Positions 42,628 through 52,514 are shown, counted from the stretch's first letter. The stretch: 64,000 bases of DNA from Timaviella obliquedivisa GSE-PSE-MK23-08B (GCA_019358855.1 JAHHII010000006.1:124001-188000), one strand, 5' to 3'. A program made the numbers and translations. Notes: generated by a model from the letters alone, not told the origin.

Positions 42628-43815
42628 ATGACGCAAACCCGCATCTGTATCCTCGGTGGAGGATTTGGTGGTCTGTACACCGCTCTACGTCTAAGCCAGT
42701 TGTCTTGGAATCCATCAGAAAAACCTGAGATTACGCTGGTCGATCAACGCGATCGCTTTGTTTTCCTTCCCCTCCTCTACGAACTGGTTACTAAAGAGCT
42801 AGAAACCTGGGAGATTGCCCCTCCTTATATAGAATTGCTTAGCAATACGGGTATCCATTTCCGTCAACTCGCTGTGGCAAGCATTGATATTCACGCTAAG
42901 CAGGTGCATTTTCAAAATCATGCCCAGCTTGATTACGATTATTTGGTACTAGCAATGGGCGGCGAAACTCCGATGGATCGGGTTCCGGGTGTGGCAGAAC
43001 ACGCGATCGCCTTTCGCACCATTCAAGATGCTTATCGGTTAGAAGAGAAGTTGCGCCTATTAGAAGAGTCAAAGGCAGACAAGATTCGCGTGGCGATCGT
43101 GGGAGCAGGCTACAGCGGTGTAGAGCTTGCCTGTAAGCTGGCAGAACGGTTGGGCGATCGCGGTCGGGTGCGCTTGGTAGAAGCAACGGATCAAATACTG
43201 CGCACATCACCCGAGTTTAACCGCGAAACGGCAACTAAGGCATTGAGTGAACGCGATGTGTGGATTGATTTAGAGACGAAAGTAGAGTCGGTGACCGCAG
43301 AGGCGATCGCTCTGGAATATAAAGGACAGCTTGATATTATCCCTGTTGATATTGTGTTATGGACAGTAGGTACGCAAGTCTCAGAAGTCGTGCAAAACCT
43401 GCCGCTCAAGCACAACGATCGCCAACAGTTGGTCATCAACACTTCCCTTCAAACTGTTGAGCATCCCGAAATCTTTGCCCTGGGTGATTTAGCAGAATGC
43501 CTAGATGCAGAAGGGCAACGAGTTCCCTCTACGGCTCAGGCTGCTTTTCAACAAGCTGACTACGCAGGTTGGAACGTTTGGGCATCAATCATGGACAAGC
43601 CGCTCCTGCCTTTCCGTTACCAGGCTTTAGGCGAAATCATGAGCTTGGGCACTGATAACGCCACCCTCGCAGGCATGGGCATCAAGCTTGAGGGTCCCTT
43701 TGCCCATGTTGCTCGACGGTTGATTTACCTGTATCGAATGCCCACGCTCGATCATCAAATCAAAGTAGGATTAAACTGGGTCGCCCAACCACTCCGGGAA
43801 TTGCTTTCGCCATGA
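42628..43815 (+). CDS. ndbB: Type II NAD(P)H dehydrogenase, NdbB-like
   Basis: 395 residues with two dinucleotide folds: FAD motif RICILGGGFGGLYTALRLSQ at 4-23 and NAD(P) motif RVAIVGAGYSGVELACKLAE, plus the late FAD motif EIFALGDLAECLD. This is the NDH-2 fold. DRFVFLPLLYELVTKELETW is typical of the NdbB branch, which in Synechocystis reduces demethylphylloquinone in vitamin K1 synthesis. The assignment to NdbB rather than NdbA or NdbC is an inference. It overlaps the HAD gene by 4 bp. Confidence 0.85.
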   Translation: MTQTRICILGGGFGGLYTALRLSQLSWNPSEKPEITLVDQRDRFVFLPLLYELVTKELETWEIAPPYIELLSNTGIHFRQLAVASIDIHAKQVHFQNHAQLDYDYLVLAMGGETPMDRVPGVAEHAIAFRTIQDAYRLEEKLRLLEESKADKIRVAIVGAGYSGVELACKLAERLGDRGRVRLVEATDQILRTSPEFNRETATKALSERDVWIDLETKVESVTAEAIALEYKGQLDIIPVDIVLWTVGTQVSEVVQNLPLKHNDRQQLVINTSLQTVEHPEIFALGDLAECLDAEGQRVPSTAQAAFQQADYAGWNVWASIMDKPLLPFRYQALGEIMSLGTDNATLAGMGIKLEGPFAHVARRLIYLYRMPTLDHQIKVGLNWVAQPLRELLSP

Positions 43816-44468
43816 AGGTCACGTCAGAGAATCGACCCAAAGTCATATTTCTAGATGCTGTTGGTACTTTGTTTGGGGTGAAAGACTCGGTGGGCGAAGT
43901 CTATCGCGGCATCGCCCAGCGCTTTGGAGTTGAGGCAGACTCGGCTATGTTGAATCAAGCTTTTTTCCAGAACTTCCGAAATGCTTCGCCTATGGCGTTT
44001 CCTGGCGTAGAGGCTAGCGAAATCCCCTACCATGAATACTTGTGGTGGGAGGCGATCGCTATTCAAACCTTTTCTCAAGCAGGCGTTTTTGAGCAGTTTA
44101 CCGATTTCCCCGCCTTCTTCGCGGTTCTTTATCGCCATTTTGCGATCGCCGACCCCTGGTTTGTCTATCCCGACATTCCTGCTGCCCTAACCCAGTGGCG
44201 CGAGCAAAAAATTGAGCTAGGTGTACTCTCAAACTTTGACTCTCGCCTCCATGCCGTCTTGCCTGCTTTAGGCTTAGCAGAATTCTTTTCCTCAGTCACA
44301 GTCTCAACCGAAGTCGGGGCAGCAAAACCCAATCCACAAATTTTTCAAGCCGCTCTGGAAAAGCATCATTGCTTACCTGCCCAGGCTTGGCACATTGGCG
44401 ATAGTCAAAAAGAAGATTATGAAGGGGCAAAGGCAGCAGGCTTACAGGCAGTTTTGCTAAAACGGTAA
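43812..44468 (+). CDS. HAD-IA family hydrolase
   Basis: 218 residues: motif I KVIFLDAVGTLFGVKDSVGE (nucleophile Asp, with Val instead of the more usual second Asp), motif II LGVLSNFDSRL, motif III around GAAKPNPQIFQAAL, and motif IV WHIGDSQKEDYEGAKAAGLQ. It is a small-molecule phosphatase or related hydrolase of unknown substrate. The ATG overlaps the ndbB stop in ATGA. A type A MITE follows 36 bp after the stop. Confidence 0.88.
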   Translation: MKVTSENRPKVIFLDAVGTLFGVKDSVGEVYRGIAQRFGVEADSAMLNQAFFQNFRNASPMAFPGVEASEIPYHEYLWWEAIAIQTFSQAGVFEQFTDFPAFFAVLYRHFAIADPWFVYPDIPAALTQWREQKIELGVLSNFDSRLHAVLPALGLAEFFSSVTVSTEVGAAKPNPQIFQAALEKHHCLPAQAWHIGDSQKEDYEGAKAAGLQAVLLKR

Positions 44469-44504
44469 GGCTGGATAGAAAGCGTCCAGGTCTAACGCAC
44501 GTTA

Positions 44505-44652
44505 GGGAGTTGCGTGAAAATAAAACCCCAGCGGGGTGCATTAACTTTTCAGCCCCTAAGTCCCCCATTCTGGGGAACTTCCGAACCTTTCAAAGTCCCC
44601 TAGAATGGGGGATTTGGGGGGCGATCCAGGGCGTTATTTAATTGCAACTCCC
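44505..44652. repeat. MITE-like element, type A, copy 2
   Basis: 148 bp with termini GGGAGTTGCG (44505-44514) and GCAACTCCC (44644-44652), and the same internal palindrome and TAAAACCCCAG / GGGCGTTATTTAATTGCAAC blocks as copy 1 at 365-513. Flanks are TTA on the left and TCA on the right, so the target duplication has either decayed or was not exact. It lies in the 369-bp spacer between the HAD gene and ispG. Confidence 0.75.
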
Positions 44653-44677
44653 TCATCTCAATTCAACACATTAAATT

Positions 44678-44709
44678 ATTGGTATTCCTCAAGATTGGTA
44701 TTCCTCAAG
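44678..44709 (+). repeat. 16-bp tandem duplication upstream of ispG
   Basis: ATTGGTATTCCTCAAG is present twice in direct succession (44678-44693 and 44694-44709). Short further copies of AGACCTTCA follow before ispG. No function is evident; it may be slippage. Confidence 0.7.
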
Positions 44710-44837
44710 ACCTTCACTGCCCAACTTGCCCCGATTTATGGCAATCTGGAAAGCAAGAGTTGATAGCTTTCTCAGCATCCAATCTCTTCGCAAAGACCTT
44801 CATAGACCTAGACCTTCATTCTTCAACACCATAGGGT

Positions 44838-46070
44838 ATGCAAACTCTTTCCAATCCTGTAATCCCTACTCAGGAATCTTCTTACTTAGGACTTCCTACT
44901 GATGGTTCTATCCATCGCCGCAAAACGCGCCCTGTTCCGGTAGGCAGCATCACCATTGGAGGTGGGCATCCAGTCGCAGTCCAATCCATGATTAACGAAG
45001 ACACCCTTGATATTGAGGGTTCTGTCGCTGCCATCCGTCGTCTCCATGAGATTGGCTGCGAAATTGTCCGGGTGACTGTGCCCAGCATGGCCCATGCCAA
45101 AGCCATGGAAGAAATTCGAGAAAAGTTGTTTGCATCTTACCAACCCGTGCCCTTGGTGGCAGATGTCCATCACAACGGTCTAAAAATTGCCTTAGAAGCC
45201 GCTAAGCATGTTGATAATGTGCGAATTAATCCTGGACTCTATGTGTTTGAGAAACCTAAGGTAGGTCGGGAAGATTATTCGCAAGCTGAGTTTGACGAAA
45301 TTGGTGAAAGGATTCGAGAAACCTTAGAGCCCTTGGTTATTTCGCTGCGAGATCAAAACAAATCCATGCGGATTGGCGTAAATCATGGCTCCTTGGCAGA
45401 GCGAATGCTGTTTACCTATGGCGATACTCCCGAAGGCATGGTGGAGTCGGCATTAGAGTTCATCCGCATTTGCGAATCGTTAAACTTTTACAACATTGAA
45501 CTCTCGCTTAAAGCGTCTAAAGTCGCTGTAATGATTGCCGCGAATCGGCTGATGGTACAGCGAATGGACGAACTAGGCATGGATTATCCGCTCCATTTGG
45601 GGGTCACCGAAGCAGGTGACGGAGAATACGGACGGATCAAGTCTACTGCTGGAATCGGCACGCTATTAGCTGAAGGTATTGGCGACACGATCCGCGTTTC
45701 TCTAACTGAAGCTCCCGAAAAAGAGATTCCGGTTTGCTATGGAATTTTGCAGGCTCTGGGCTTACGGCGCACGATGGTGGAATACGTAGCCTGTCCTTCC
45801 TGTGGGCGTACCCTGTTTAACCTGGAAGAGGTGCTGCACAAAGTCCGGGAGGCGACTAGCCATCTCACTGGACTCAATATTGCTGTGATGGGCTGTATTG
45901 TCAATGGTCCGGGTGAAATGGCAGATGCCGACTATGGCTACGTGGGTAAACAGGCTGGATTCATTGCCCTCTACAGAGGTCGCGACGAGATCAAACGAGT
46001 TCCTGAAAATCAGGGCGTTACTGAACTGATTAACTTAATCAAAGCGGATGACTGCTGGATTGACCCGTAA
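44838..46070 (+). CDS. ispG: 4-hydroxy-3-methylbut-2-enyl diphosphate synthase
   Basis: Converts MEcPP to HMBPP in the MEP isoprenoid pathway, using a [4Fe-4S] cluster and, in cyanobacteria, reduced ferredoxin. 410 residues. The N-terminal barrel has [20 protein letters not shown] and [20 protein letters not shown]. Cluster Cys are in [12 protein letters not shown] (about 319 and 322) and [19 protein letters not shown] (about 353). The length is typical for the bacterial form without insert. ATG at 44838. Confidence 0.97.
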   Translation: MQTLSNPVIPTQESSYLGLPTDGSIHRRKTRPVPVGSITIGGGHPVAVQSMINEDTLDIEGSVAAIRRLHEIGCEIVRVTVPSMAHAKAMEEIREKLFASYQPVPLVADVHHNGLKIALEAAKHVDNVRINPGLYVFEKPKVGREDYSQAEFDEIGERIRETLEPLVISLRDQNKSMRIGVNHGSLAERMLFTYGDTPEGMVESALEFIRICESLNFYNIELSLKASKVAVMIAANRLMVQRMDELGMDYPLHLGVTEAGDGEYGRIKSTAGIGTLLAEGIGDTIRVSLTEAPEKEIPVCYGILQALGLRRTMVEYVACPSCGRTLFNLEEVLHKVREATSHLTGLNIAVMGCIVNGPGEMADADYGYVGKQAGFIALYRGRDEIKRVPENQGVTELINLIKADDCWIDP

Positions 46071-46228
46071 GCTATCTGCATATCTGCATAATTTATCTGA
46101 GTGCTAACGCTAAATCAGCGCTGTTTAAAATCTAAATTTCAAACTAGTTTGTCCCGTCCGTCTTGTCTTGGCTGTGCTAGATTGGGCGTACTTATTTTGC
46201 AGTCTGTCCTTCTCAGCTTAAGCGGAAA

Positions 46229-47524
46229 ATGCCAATTACAAAGCGTGGACTAATCCTGGGTGCAACGATCGCGGGTGTCACGGGTGTGGCGCTCACGGGC
46301 GTAGGTTTGCATTCGTCTCAGGGACAAGCCTTTCTTCAGGAAAGTCCCAAACAATTGATTGATGAAGTTTGGCAATTGGTTGACCGAACTTACGTAGATG
46401 AAACGTTTAATCAAACCGATTGGCGAGCCGTAAGACAGGAATATTTGGGGCGCGAGTATTCTAGTCGCGAAGCAGCTTACGATGCGATCCGCGAAATGCT
46501 GGAGAAGTTAAACGACCCCTATACTCGCTTCTTGGATCCCCAGGCATTTAGAAGTATGCAGGTAGATACTTCAGGCGAACTGACCGGGGTGGGGATTCAG
46601 CTTTCTCAAGATGAGGAAACCAAGGCGCTAATTGTGGTTGCTCCGATTGAGGGAACGCCAGCCTCTCAGGCAGGCATCCTAGCGCGAGATGTCATCACCA
46701 AAATTGATGGTCAATCGACTGAGGGCATGGACTCTACTGCTGCCGTTAGTTTAATTCGGGGAGAAGTGGGCACTGAAGTAGTCCTGACCATTAAGCGGGG
46801 CGATCGCGAAATTGACTTTCCTCTTAAACGGGCTCAAATTCCCATCCACCCTGTTCGCTACTCTAAAGAAGACTCTCCCAACGGACCAATTGGCTACATT
46901 CGCCTGTCTCAATTTAGTGCCAAAGCAGGAGATGAATTTAAAGCAGCTATCCAAGATTTAGAAAAACAGAACGTCACTGGCTACGTTCTTGACCTCCGAG
47001 TTAACCCTGGCGGACTGCTCTACTCTGCGATCGACATTGCCCGGATGTGGATTAAAGAAGGCGTGATTGTTTCAACGGTCGATCGCCAGGGCATATCCGA
47101 GCAAGAAACTGCCAATAACACAGCGCTCACCGAAAAGCCCTTAGTCGTTTTGGTAGATGGTGGCTCTGCTAGCGCCAGCGAAATTTTATCGGGTGCCCTC
47201 CAAGATGACAAACGAGCGGTGCTGATTGGTAGCAAGACTTTTGGCAAAGGTTTAGTGCAATCGGTGCGGAGCCTGGGAGATGGTTCAGGCTTAGCAGTGA
47301 CCATTGCTAAGTACCTGACTCCTAGCGGACGCGATATTAATAATGCAGGTATTCAACCCGATGTTGTTGTGGATTTGACCGATGAACAGCGTGAAACTCT
47401 TTTTGGGGCAGACAACAAAATTGGCACATCTGAGGATATTCAGTATCTTAAAGCCTTGGAAGTGTTGAGCCAGAAAATCGTTCAGCAAGGTGCAGCTAAT
47501 CCCCAGGCTGCGGCTAGTCCTTAA
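46229..47524 (+). CDS. C-terminal processing protease (S41, CtpA/B/C type)
   Basis: 431 residues. Signal/anchor GATIAGVTGVALTGVGLHSS (about 9-28), then WQLVDRTYVDETFNQTDWRA, a PDZ domain (GELTGVGIQLSQDEETKALI..., about 112-200), and the S41 domain with catalytic Ser in VDGGSASASEILSGAL and Lys in LIGSKTFGKGLVQSV. These proteases trim C-termini of periplasmic or lumenal proteins; CtpA matures D1. The paralogue cannot be named with certainty. ATG at 46229. Confidence 0.92.
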   Translation: MPITKRGLILGATIAGVTGVALTGVGLHSSQGQAFLQESPKQLIDEVWQLVDRTYVDETFNQTDWRAVRQEYLGREYSSREAAYDAIREMLEKLNDPYTRFLDPQAFRSMQVDTSGELTGVGIQLSQDEETKALIVVAPIEGTPASQAGILARDVITKIDGQSTEGMDSTAAVSLIRGEVGTEVVLTIKRGDREIDFPLKRAQIPIHPVRYSKEDSPNGPIGYIRLSQFSAKAGDEFKAAIQDLEKQNVTGYVLDLRVNPGGLLYSAIDIARMWIKEGVIVSTVDRQGISEQETANNTALTEKPLVVLVDGGSASASEILSGALQDDKRAVLIGSKTFGKGLVQSVRSLGDGSGLAVTIAKYLTPSGRDINNAGIQPDVVVDLTDEQRETLFGADNKIGTSEDIQYLKALEVLSQKIVQQGAANPQAAASP

Positions 47525-47555
47525 GCATAGGCTGATTTGTAATGGGTAAAACGCC

Positions 47556-47759
47556 TTAGCTAGGCTGACATTTCCCTGCCCGAATCAACCCGACTCGACG
47601 CGCGATCGCCTCTCCCTGAGAATCAAAAGGGCCCCAAGTTTGTTTATCAGACGGGGGGCTTTGTTGAGGTGGATCTACTTGTGGCAAATCGATCTGAACA
47701 ATTTCACTCTGAACAATTTCACACTGTCCTGTAGGTTCCTTCACGATGTACCAAGCCAT
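47556..47759 (-). CDS. Small conserved cyanobacterial protein, unknown
   Basis: 67 residues from the ATG at 47759, which has GAGGAAAG just upstream; the frame continues to 47840, but that would overlap lepB. MAWYIVKEPTGQCEIVQSEI leads through a Pro/Gln-rich middle to TWGPFDSQGEAIARRVGLIR and a Cys near the end. The W..GPF.S..EA.A.R..LIRAGKC block looks like the core of a SPOR-like or substrate-binding fold. Divergent from lepB with a 46-bp gap. Confidence 0.7.
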   Translation of the reverse strand: MAWYIVKEPTGQCEIVQSEIVQIDLPQVDPPQQSPPSDKQTWGPFDSQGEAIARRVGLIRAGKCQPS

Positions 47760-47805
47760 AATTCTTTCCTCCTGATAAACTGACAAAGTCAAACGCAAGG
47801 TAATT

Positions 47806-48411
47806 ATGACTTCCCAACAGCAAGATTCCCAGACCCCCAAGATCCAACTTTCCGAGCCTCAAGGGTTTTGGCAATCTGCTTTTTGGAAGAACCAACGAGA
47901 GAACCTTCAAATCCTGGCGATCGCTCTCATTCTTGCTGTTATCATCCGTTTGTTTATTGCCGAACCGCGCTACATTCCGTCCGATTCGATGGTGCCGACA
48001 CTGCAAATTGGCGATCGCCTGGTCATCGAAAAAGTCGCCTACCGTTTCCGTGCGCCCATCGCCGGAGAAGTGATTGTGTTTGAGCCGCCCGCCCGACTGC
48101 AAGAATATGGCTACTCCGCCGATCGTGCCTTTATTAAGCGCATCATTGGCACACCCGGCGACCAGATTGAGATACATCAGGGGCGAGTCTACCGCAACAA
48201 TCAACCCTTAACAGAATCTTATATTGCAGAACCTCCGCAGTACGAAATGTCGCCTGTAACCGTGCCCCCCCATCAGTTTTTCGTCATGGGCGACAATCGT
48301 AACAACAGCAATGACTCCCATGTCTGGGGGTTTTTACCTCAAAAGAACATTATTGGCAGGGCAATTTTTCGTTTCTGGACACTAGAGCGGTTTGGAGTGC
48401 TAAAAAATTAG
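47806..48411 (+). CDS. lepB: Signal peptidase I
   Basis: Cleaves Sec/Tat signal peptides at the outer face of the membrane. 201 residues: one N-terminal membrane helix (LQILAIALILAVIIRLFI, about 30-47), catalytic Ser in RYIPSDSMVPTLQIGDRLVI, catalytic Lys in RAFIKRIIGTPGDQIEIHQG, and the end box FFVMGDNRNNSNDSHVWGFL. ATG at 47806. The last 4 bp overlap the convergent HhH gene. Confidence 0.96.
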   Translation: MTSQQQDSQTPKIQLSEPQGFWQSAFWKNQRENLQILAIALILAVIIRLFIAEPRYIPSDSMVPTLQIGDRLVIEKVAYRFRAPIAGEVIVFEPPARLQEYGYSADRAFIKRIIGTPGDQIEIHQGRVYRNNQPLTESYIAEPPQYEMSPVTVPPHQFFVMGDNRNNSNDSHVWGFLPQKNIIGRAIFRFWTLERFGVLKN

Positions 48412-48944
48412 AACTGTAAGTAATGCATGATCTCAGCCGTCAGTTGTCCTGGCAAAGCCAATCGCCGCTGCAAATCTGCCAAAGTTCTATAAGCGCCCTG
48501 CTGACGGTTTTGCACGATCGCCCTTGCTAAAAACAAATCTACTGCCGGAATTTGAGCCAGCATTTCAACAGATGCCGTATTGGGATTAATGAGAAAAGGT
48601 GTAGCGCTACTCTCAGATCCGTAGTAGCAAAATTGCAGCACAGGTGCTAAGAATTGTAGTCGTTGGGTTGGCAGACTTAGGGCAGCAGCAATATCTTCTA
48701 GGCAATGAAACGATACGCCAGACTGACTCAGAGCAACGAGCGATCGCGCCTGATGGATTGATAAACCGGGCAACCTCAGCCAATCATCAACTCCTGCCTG
48801 ATTCACGTCAATTTTGATCCCCAACTGGGCGGCAATGGGAATTTCTTCGGGATGCAGCCGATAGTAAGGATCGTGCAGCATTCGCGATCGCTGCGATCCC
48901 TTCTTTTTGCTCCCACCGCCTCCTAACCACCTTGCCAGTTTCAT
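48408..48944 (-). CDS. Helix-hairpin-helix (ComEA-like) protein
   Basis: About 178 residues from the ATG at 48944, which has GGGAG six bases upstream; the frame extends to 49004. After a basic start with SKKKGSQRSRM come two HhH units: KIDVNQAGVDDWLRLPGLSI and INPNTASVEMLAQIPAVDLF, each followed by the second helix (AQSLVAL-like and ARAIVQNRQQ). It may bind DNA non-specifically. No signal peptide is seen, unlike true ComEA. The 3' end overlaps lepB by 4 bp. Confidence 0.75.
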   Translation of the reverse strand: MKLARWLGGGGSKKKGSQRSRMLHDPYYRLHPEEIPIAAQLGIKIDVNQAGVDDWLRLPGLSIHQARSLVALSQSGVSFHCLEDIAAALSLPTQRLQFLAPVLQFCYYGSESSATPFLINPNTASVEMLAQIPAVDLFLARAIVQNRQQGAYRTLADLQRRLALPGQLTAEIMHYLQF

Positions 48945-49022
48945 GTCTTGCTCCCAGTAACCTGAGCTTTGATCTGAGGATCTTAAGGGGCGATCGCTAT
49001 CCACGGAAACGCCCTCTTATTC

Positions 49023-49454
49023 CTAGGTGATGCGATCTAACAATTGCCGTCGTTTTTGCTCAAACTCATATTCCGAGACGAGTCCCTCCTGCCGCAACTG
49101 CTCCAACTGCCGTAACGCCTCTGCTACTGTTCCCACAAGGGGTGCGATATTGGCAGGTACTGGGGGCATATGCGACACCGCCAAACCTGCTCCCGACTTA
49201 GCCCCTGGCGGGAGGGCGTTAAAGTTCTGCTCAAACTCCTCCCCATCTTGAAACAAATACCAGGCTCCCTCAATTAAGCTAGCGACAGTGGAAATTGGCG
49301 TTAATCCTAGCAACAGGTAGACAATTCCCCACCGGGGCTGCCCTAAATAAAACTTATGCAAGCCTGAGATAGTGCCATTGAGGACGGGAATCGGAATGGC
49401 TCCAGCAAAAGCCAACACTGCGGCAACTTTTCGATCTTTGGGTTTACTCAACAT
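49023..49454 (-). CDS. TM2-domain protein with SHOCT-like C-terminus
   Basis: 143 residues. N-terminal TM2 domain: KVAAVLAFAGAIPIPVLNGT, HKFYLGQPRWGIVYLLLGLT and ASLIEGAWYLF, two membrane helices joined by a short turn. After a Pro/Ala linker, LRQLEQLRQEGLVSEYEFEQ with KRRQLLDRIT gives the SHOCT (short C-terminal) motif. These proteins often act as small oligomerising membrane proteins, with role unknown. ATG at 49454, 19 bp before the HhH stretch's upstream end. Confidence 0.8.
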   Translation of the reverse strand: MLSKPKDRKVAAVLAFAGAIPIPVLNGTISGLHKFYLGQPRWGIVYLLLGLTPISTVASLIEGAWYLFQDGEEFEQNFNALPPGAKSGAGLAVSHMPPVPANIAPLVGTVAEALRQLEQLRQEGLVSEYEFEQKRRQLLDRIT

Positions 49455-49539
49455 GCCCAGAACAGAATGACGTGTCTGAAATTATAGGCTCTGATGTGAA
49501 AAAATAGCTGTGCTAGTCAACTCCGTTACAATCTTTCGT

Positions 49540-50559
49540 ATGGTTACTCAGTCATGGAATCGTCGCCACATTATTTCTTTAGAAGACTTTCAGCCTACTG
49601 AATACGACACTATCCTGCAAACGGCAGTCAGTTTTCAGGAGGTACTATCTCGGCGTACCAAAAAGGTGCCGACACTACAAGGGCAAGTTGTTGCCAACTT
49701 GTTTTTCGAGTCTTCAACTCGCACTCGCAGCAGCTTCGAGCTAGCTGCCAAGCGTCTTTCGGCAGATACCCTGAATTTTGCAGCGAGTACGTCCTCTCTA
49801 ACGAAAGGAGAGACCATTCTCGACACTGCCAAAACCTATCTGGCGATGGGTACAGATATTATGGTGATTCGCCATCGAGAAGCAGGCGTGCCCCAAGCGA
49901 TCGCCGATGAAATGGATCGTCTTCAATCGCGTGTGGGAGTGCTCAATGCAGGCGACGGGCTGCACGAACATCCCTCCCAGGCGCTGCTCGACCTATTTAC
50001 GATTTGCACCACTCTCGATGCCGAAAAACCTAGACTTTCCCTTTTAGAAGGTAAAAAGATTGCGATCGTCGGTGATATTCTCCACTCACGAGTTGCCCGT
50101 TCTAACATCTGGAGCCTGACTGCCAGCGGAGCCAAAGTCCACTTAGCCGCCCCTCCCACGCTGCTACCTCAGATCTTTGCCAACTATTCCATTCCTAGAG
50201 GGATGGAGGGCTGGGAGGATGTTCGCAGCGATCGCAAGCTCTTCCTTCACTGGAACTTAGAGCCTGCGCTCAAGAATGCCGATTTTGTCATGACTCTACG
50301 GTTGCAAAAAGAGCGAATGACTCAGCATTTGCTGCCTAGCCTGCGGGAATACCATCAGCGCTTTGGCATTACTAGCGATCGCCTCAAACACTGCCACCCA
50401 GAAGTCAAAGTTCTTCATCCAGGCCCAGTAAACCGAGGCGTAGAAATTAGCTCCGAACTCATGGATGATCCAAAAGTCAGCTTAATTTCACAGCAGGTTA
50501 CTAGCGGCGTTGCCGTTCGGATGGCACTTTTATATCTCATGGGCAGCGGCAAGATTTAA
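49540..50559 (+). CDS. pyrB: Aspartate carbamoyltransferase, catalytic subunit
   Basis: Joins carbamoyl phosphate and aspartate in pyrimidine synthesis. 339 residues from the ATG at 49540 ([20 protein letters not shown]); the frame reaches 49510. Motifs: [20 protein letters not shown] (carbamoyl phosphate), [58 protein letters not shown] and [20 protein letters not shown]. Family length and all active-site Arg/Lys/His are present. Divergent from the TM2 gene. Confidence 0.97.
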   Translation: MVTQSWNRRHIISLEDFQPTEYDTILQTAVSFQEVLSRRTKKVPTLQGQVVANLFFESSTRTRSSFELAAKRLSADTLNFAASTSSLTKGETILDTAKTYLAMGTDIMVIRHREAGVPQAIADEMDRLQSRVGVLNAGDGLHEHPSQALLDLFTICTTLDAEKPRLSLLEGKKIAIVGDILHSRVARSNIWSLTASGAKVHLAAPPTLLPQIFANYSIPRGMEGWEDVRSDRKLFLHWNLEPALKNADFVMTLRLQKERMTQHLLPSLREYHQRFGITSDRLKHCHPEVKVLHPGPVNRGVEISSELMDDPKVSLISQQVTSGVAVRMALLYLMGSGKI

Positions 50560-50655
50560 AAGTCAGCCATACTAATCAGTCAGTCACTAAAAAGTTAGTC
50601 ACTAAAAACAAGTCACAATAGGATCGCTCAGCATCCCTCATCAGTACAGCATCCC

Positions 50656-51129
50656 ATGGTCGTTTCTACTCCTCTCTTAATTCATCCCAGCGACAGCTTT
50701 GCCATTACCTTTGTCCCTCTCTCATTAGAAGAGGCTTATCATCTGGCTGACGATCCGGCAAATGGTGCAGTGGTGGTCATGAGCGGTATGGTTCGCAATC
50801 AAACTGAAGGGAAGCCCGTCGTAGCGCTGGAGTACCAAGCGTATGAACCGATGGCGTTAGAGGTGTTTAAGCAAATAGCGGCAGAAATTCGCCAAACTTG
50901 GGGCGTGACGCGAGTCGTCATCCATCATCGAACCGGAAAGTTGCAGGTGGGCGAAATTAGTGTGCTGGTGGCGATCGGCTGTCCCCACCGCTCTGAGGCG
51001 TTTGCAGCTTGTCAGTATGGCATTGATACTCTGAAGCATTCCGCCCCGATTTGGAAAAAAGAAATTTGGAGCGATGGTTCTACTAGCTGGGTCAGTATTG
51101 GGGCTTGTGAACAAAAAGAAAGCTGTTGA
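50656..51129 (+). CDS. moaE: Molybdopterin synthase catalytic subunit
   Basis: 157 residues. Transfers sulfur from MoaD thiocarboxylate to precursor Z in molybdenum-cofactor synthesis. Motifs: GAVVVMSGMVRNQTEGKPVV, LEYQAYEPMALEVFKQIAAE, VVIHHRTGKLQVGEISVLVA and APIWKKEIWSDGSTSWV. The catalytic Lys pair lies in IWKKEIW. ATG at 50656, 96 bp after pyrB. No moaD is adjacent in the window. Confidence 0.95.
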   Translation: MVVSTPLLIHPSDSFAITFVPLSLEEAYHLADDPANGAVVVMSGMVRNQTEGKPVVALEYQAYEPMALEVFKQIAAEIRQTWGVTRVVIHHRTGKLQVGEISVLVAIGCPHRSEAFAACQYGIDTLKHSAPIWKKEIWSDGSTSWVSIGACEQKESC

Positions 51130-51273
51130 AGTGCGATGCCCTACCGTTACTGCCCTATCGCAAAAACTTGATCAATCGTCAGGTTTATTCTGGGAAGGTA
51201 AGCGAAAGAATAGCTCTTACTCAATACTAAAGCCAAAGCTAGAGGGGCAATTCATAGCTCGCTTCTCCTTAAA

Positions 51274-52284
51274 TTACGGAGTCAACGTACAAATGCGATC
51301 GCGCCCACTTTCTTTCGCTAAATAGAGCGCCTTGTCTGCCAACTTGATGAGCGTTATGGGTGAGCTATGCCGACTAGGATGAAGACATGAAATTCCTAAA
51401 CTCAGGGTCATTTTTTCACCTAAGGGCGAACTCGCGTGCGCAATATCCAGCTTTTTCATTGCTGCCTTGATAGATTCAGCAACTTGATTAGCTCCCGCCA
51501 AATCAATGCCTGGAAGCAGCACCACAAATTCCTCTCCCCCGTAGCGTGCCACCAAATCAGTCGGACGACCAACTGTCTTACTAATAGTTTGCGCCACTTG
51601 TTTCAGGCACTTATCACCTGCCAAGTGACCATAGGTGTCGTTGTAGCGCTTGAAGTAATCGATATCAACAAAAATAAGAGATAATAGATCTTGCGTTCTA
51701 GACGTTCTTTGCCACTGGTAAATTAGAGTTTCATCAAAGCAGCGGCGGTTAGCAACTTGGGTCAGCCCATCTACTGAAGCCAAACGTTGCAACATTTGGT
51801 TCACTTCTTGTAGTTTCTGGTTCGTGTCTTCCAACTGACGGTAAAGCTGGCTCTGCTGAATCAGGCGACGCACCTGTCGGCGTAGCAACGCCCAATGAAT
51901 AGGCTTGGTAAAGTAATCTGCTGCCCCTACCTCAAATGCTTGATCAACTGACTGTTGATCCTCTAGTGCCGTGATCATCAGGACGGGGGTTAAAACCATC
52001 AAATAGTTTTTTGTCTTTTGAGCCAACTCATAGGTTTGTCTATCATTAGATACAGTATTCATCTGTAGCTTCTGAAGCTGAGCGCAACATGCAAACCCGT
52101 CCATAATTGGCATGATGATGTCTAACAGCACAACATCAGGGCGTAAACGCGCATACGCTTCTAACGCCTGTCTGCCATCTTCTGCTTCTTCGACCTGATA
52201 GCCTTCGCTCTCTAGTCTTCGCCGCAGGTGAGTTCGCGTAAAGCGATCGTCATCGACAATGAGAATAAGTGGCGTATCATCCAT
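51274..52284 (-). CDS. Response regulator with GGDEF diguanylate cyclase output
   Basis: 336 residues. Receiver domain 1-140: ILIVDDDRFTRTHLRRRLES, phospho-Asp in VVLLDIIMPIMDGFACC, Lys in ADYFTKPIHWALLRRQ, with an insertion of about 25 residues (KLQMNTVSNDRQTYELAQKT...) between helix 3 and strand 4. A short coiled coil leads to the GGDEF domain: DGLTQVANRRCFDE, FVDIDYFKRYNDTYGHLAGD and LVARYGGEEFVVLLPG, with the RxxD inhibitory site (RPTD) five residues before GGEEF. It should make c-di-GMP. ATG at 52284. Divergent from valS. Confidence 0.93.
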   Translation of the reverse strand: MDDTPLILIVDDDRFTRTHLRRRLESEGYQVEEAEDGRQALEAYARLRPDVVLLDIIMPIMDGFACCAQLQKLQMNTVSNDRQTYELAQKTKNYLMVLTPVLMITALEDQQSVDQAFEVGAADYFTKPIHWALLRRQVRRLIQQSQLYRQLEDTNQKLQEVNQMLQRLASVDGLTQVANRRCFDETLIYQWQRTSRTQDLLSLIFVDIDYFKRYNDTYGHLAGDKCLKQVAQTISKTVGRPTDLVARYGGEEFVVLLPGIDLAGANQVAESIKAAMKKLDIAHASSPLGEKMTLSLGISCLHPSRHSSPITLIKLADKALYLAKESGRDRICTLTP

Positions 52285-52514
52285 CTGTTATCAAGCCAGC
52301 CCTCATATGACAATCTACAACAATGAGTCTTACGACCCTACCAGCGTGAAGTGAGTATCACCCAATACCCAACAGCATGGATACGGAGATGGGCATAGAC
52401 CGATCTTCTCCTAAATCGGCCAATCCCTCTAAAATCGTTAGAATCTTTACGATCAAAAATGGCAGAATTTTAGATAGTTTGGAAGCATGTCCTTATTAAG
52501 TAAGAGTTTTTCTG

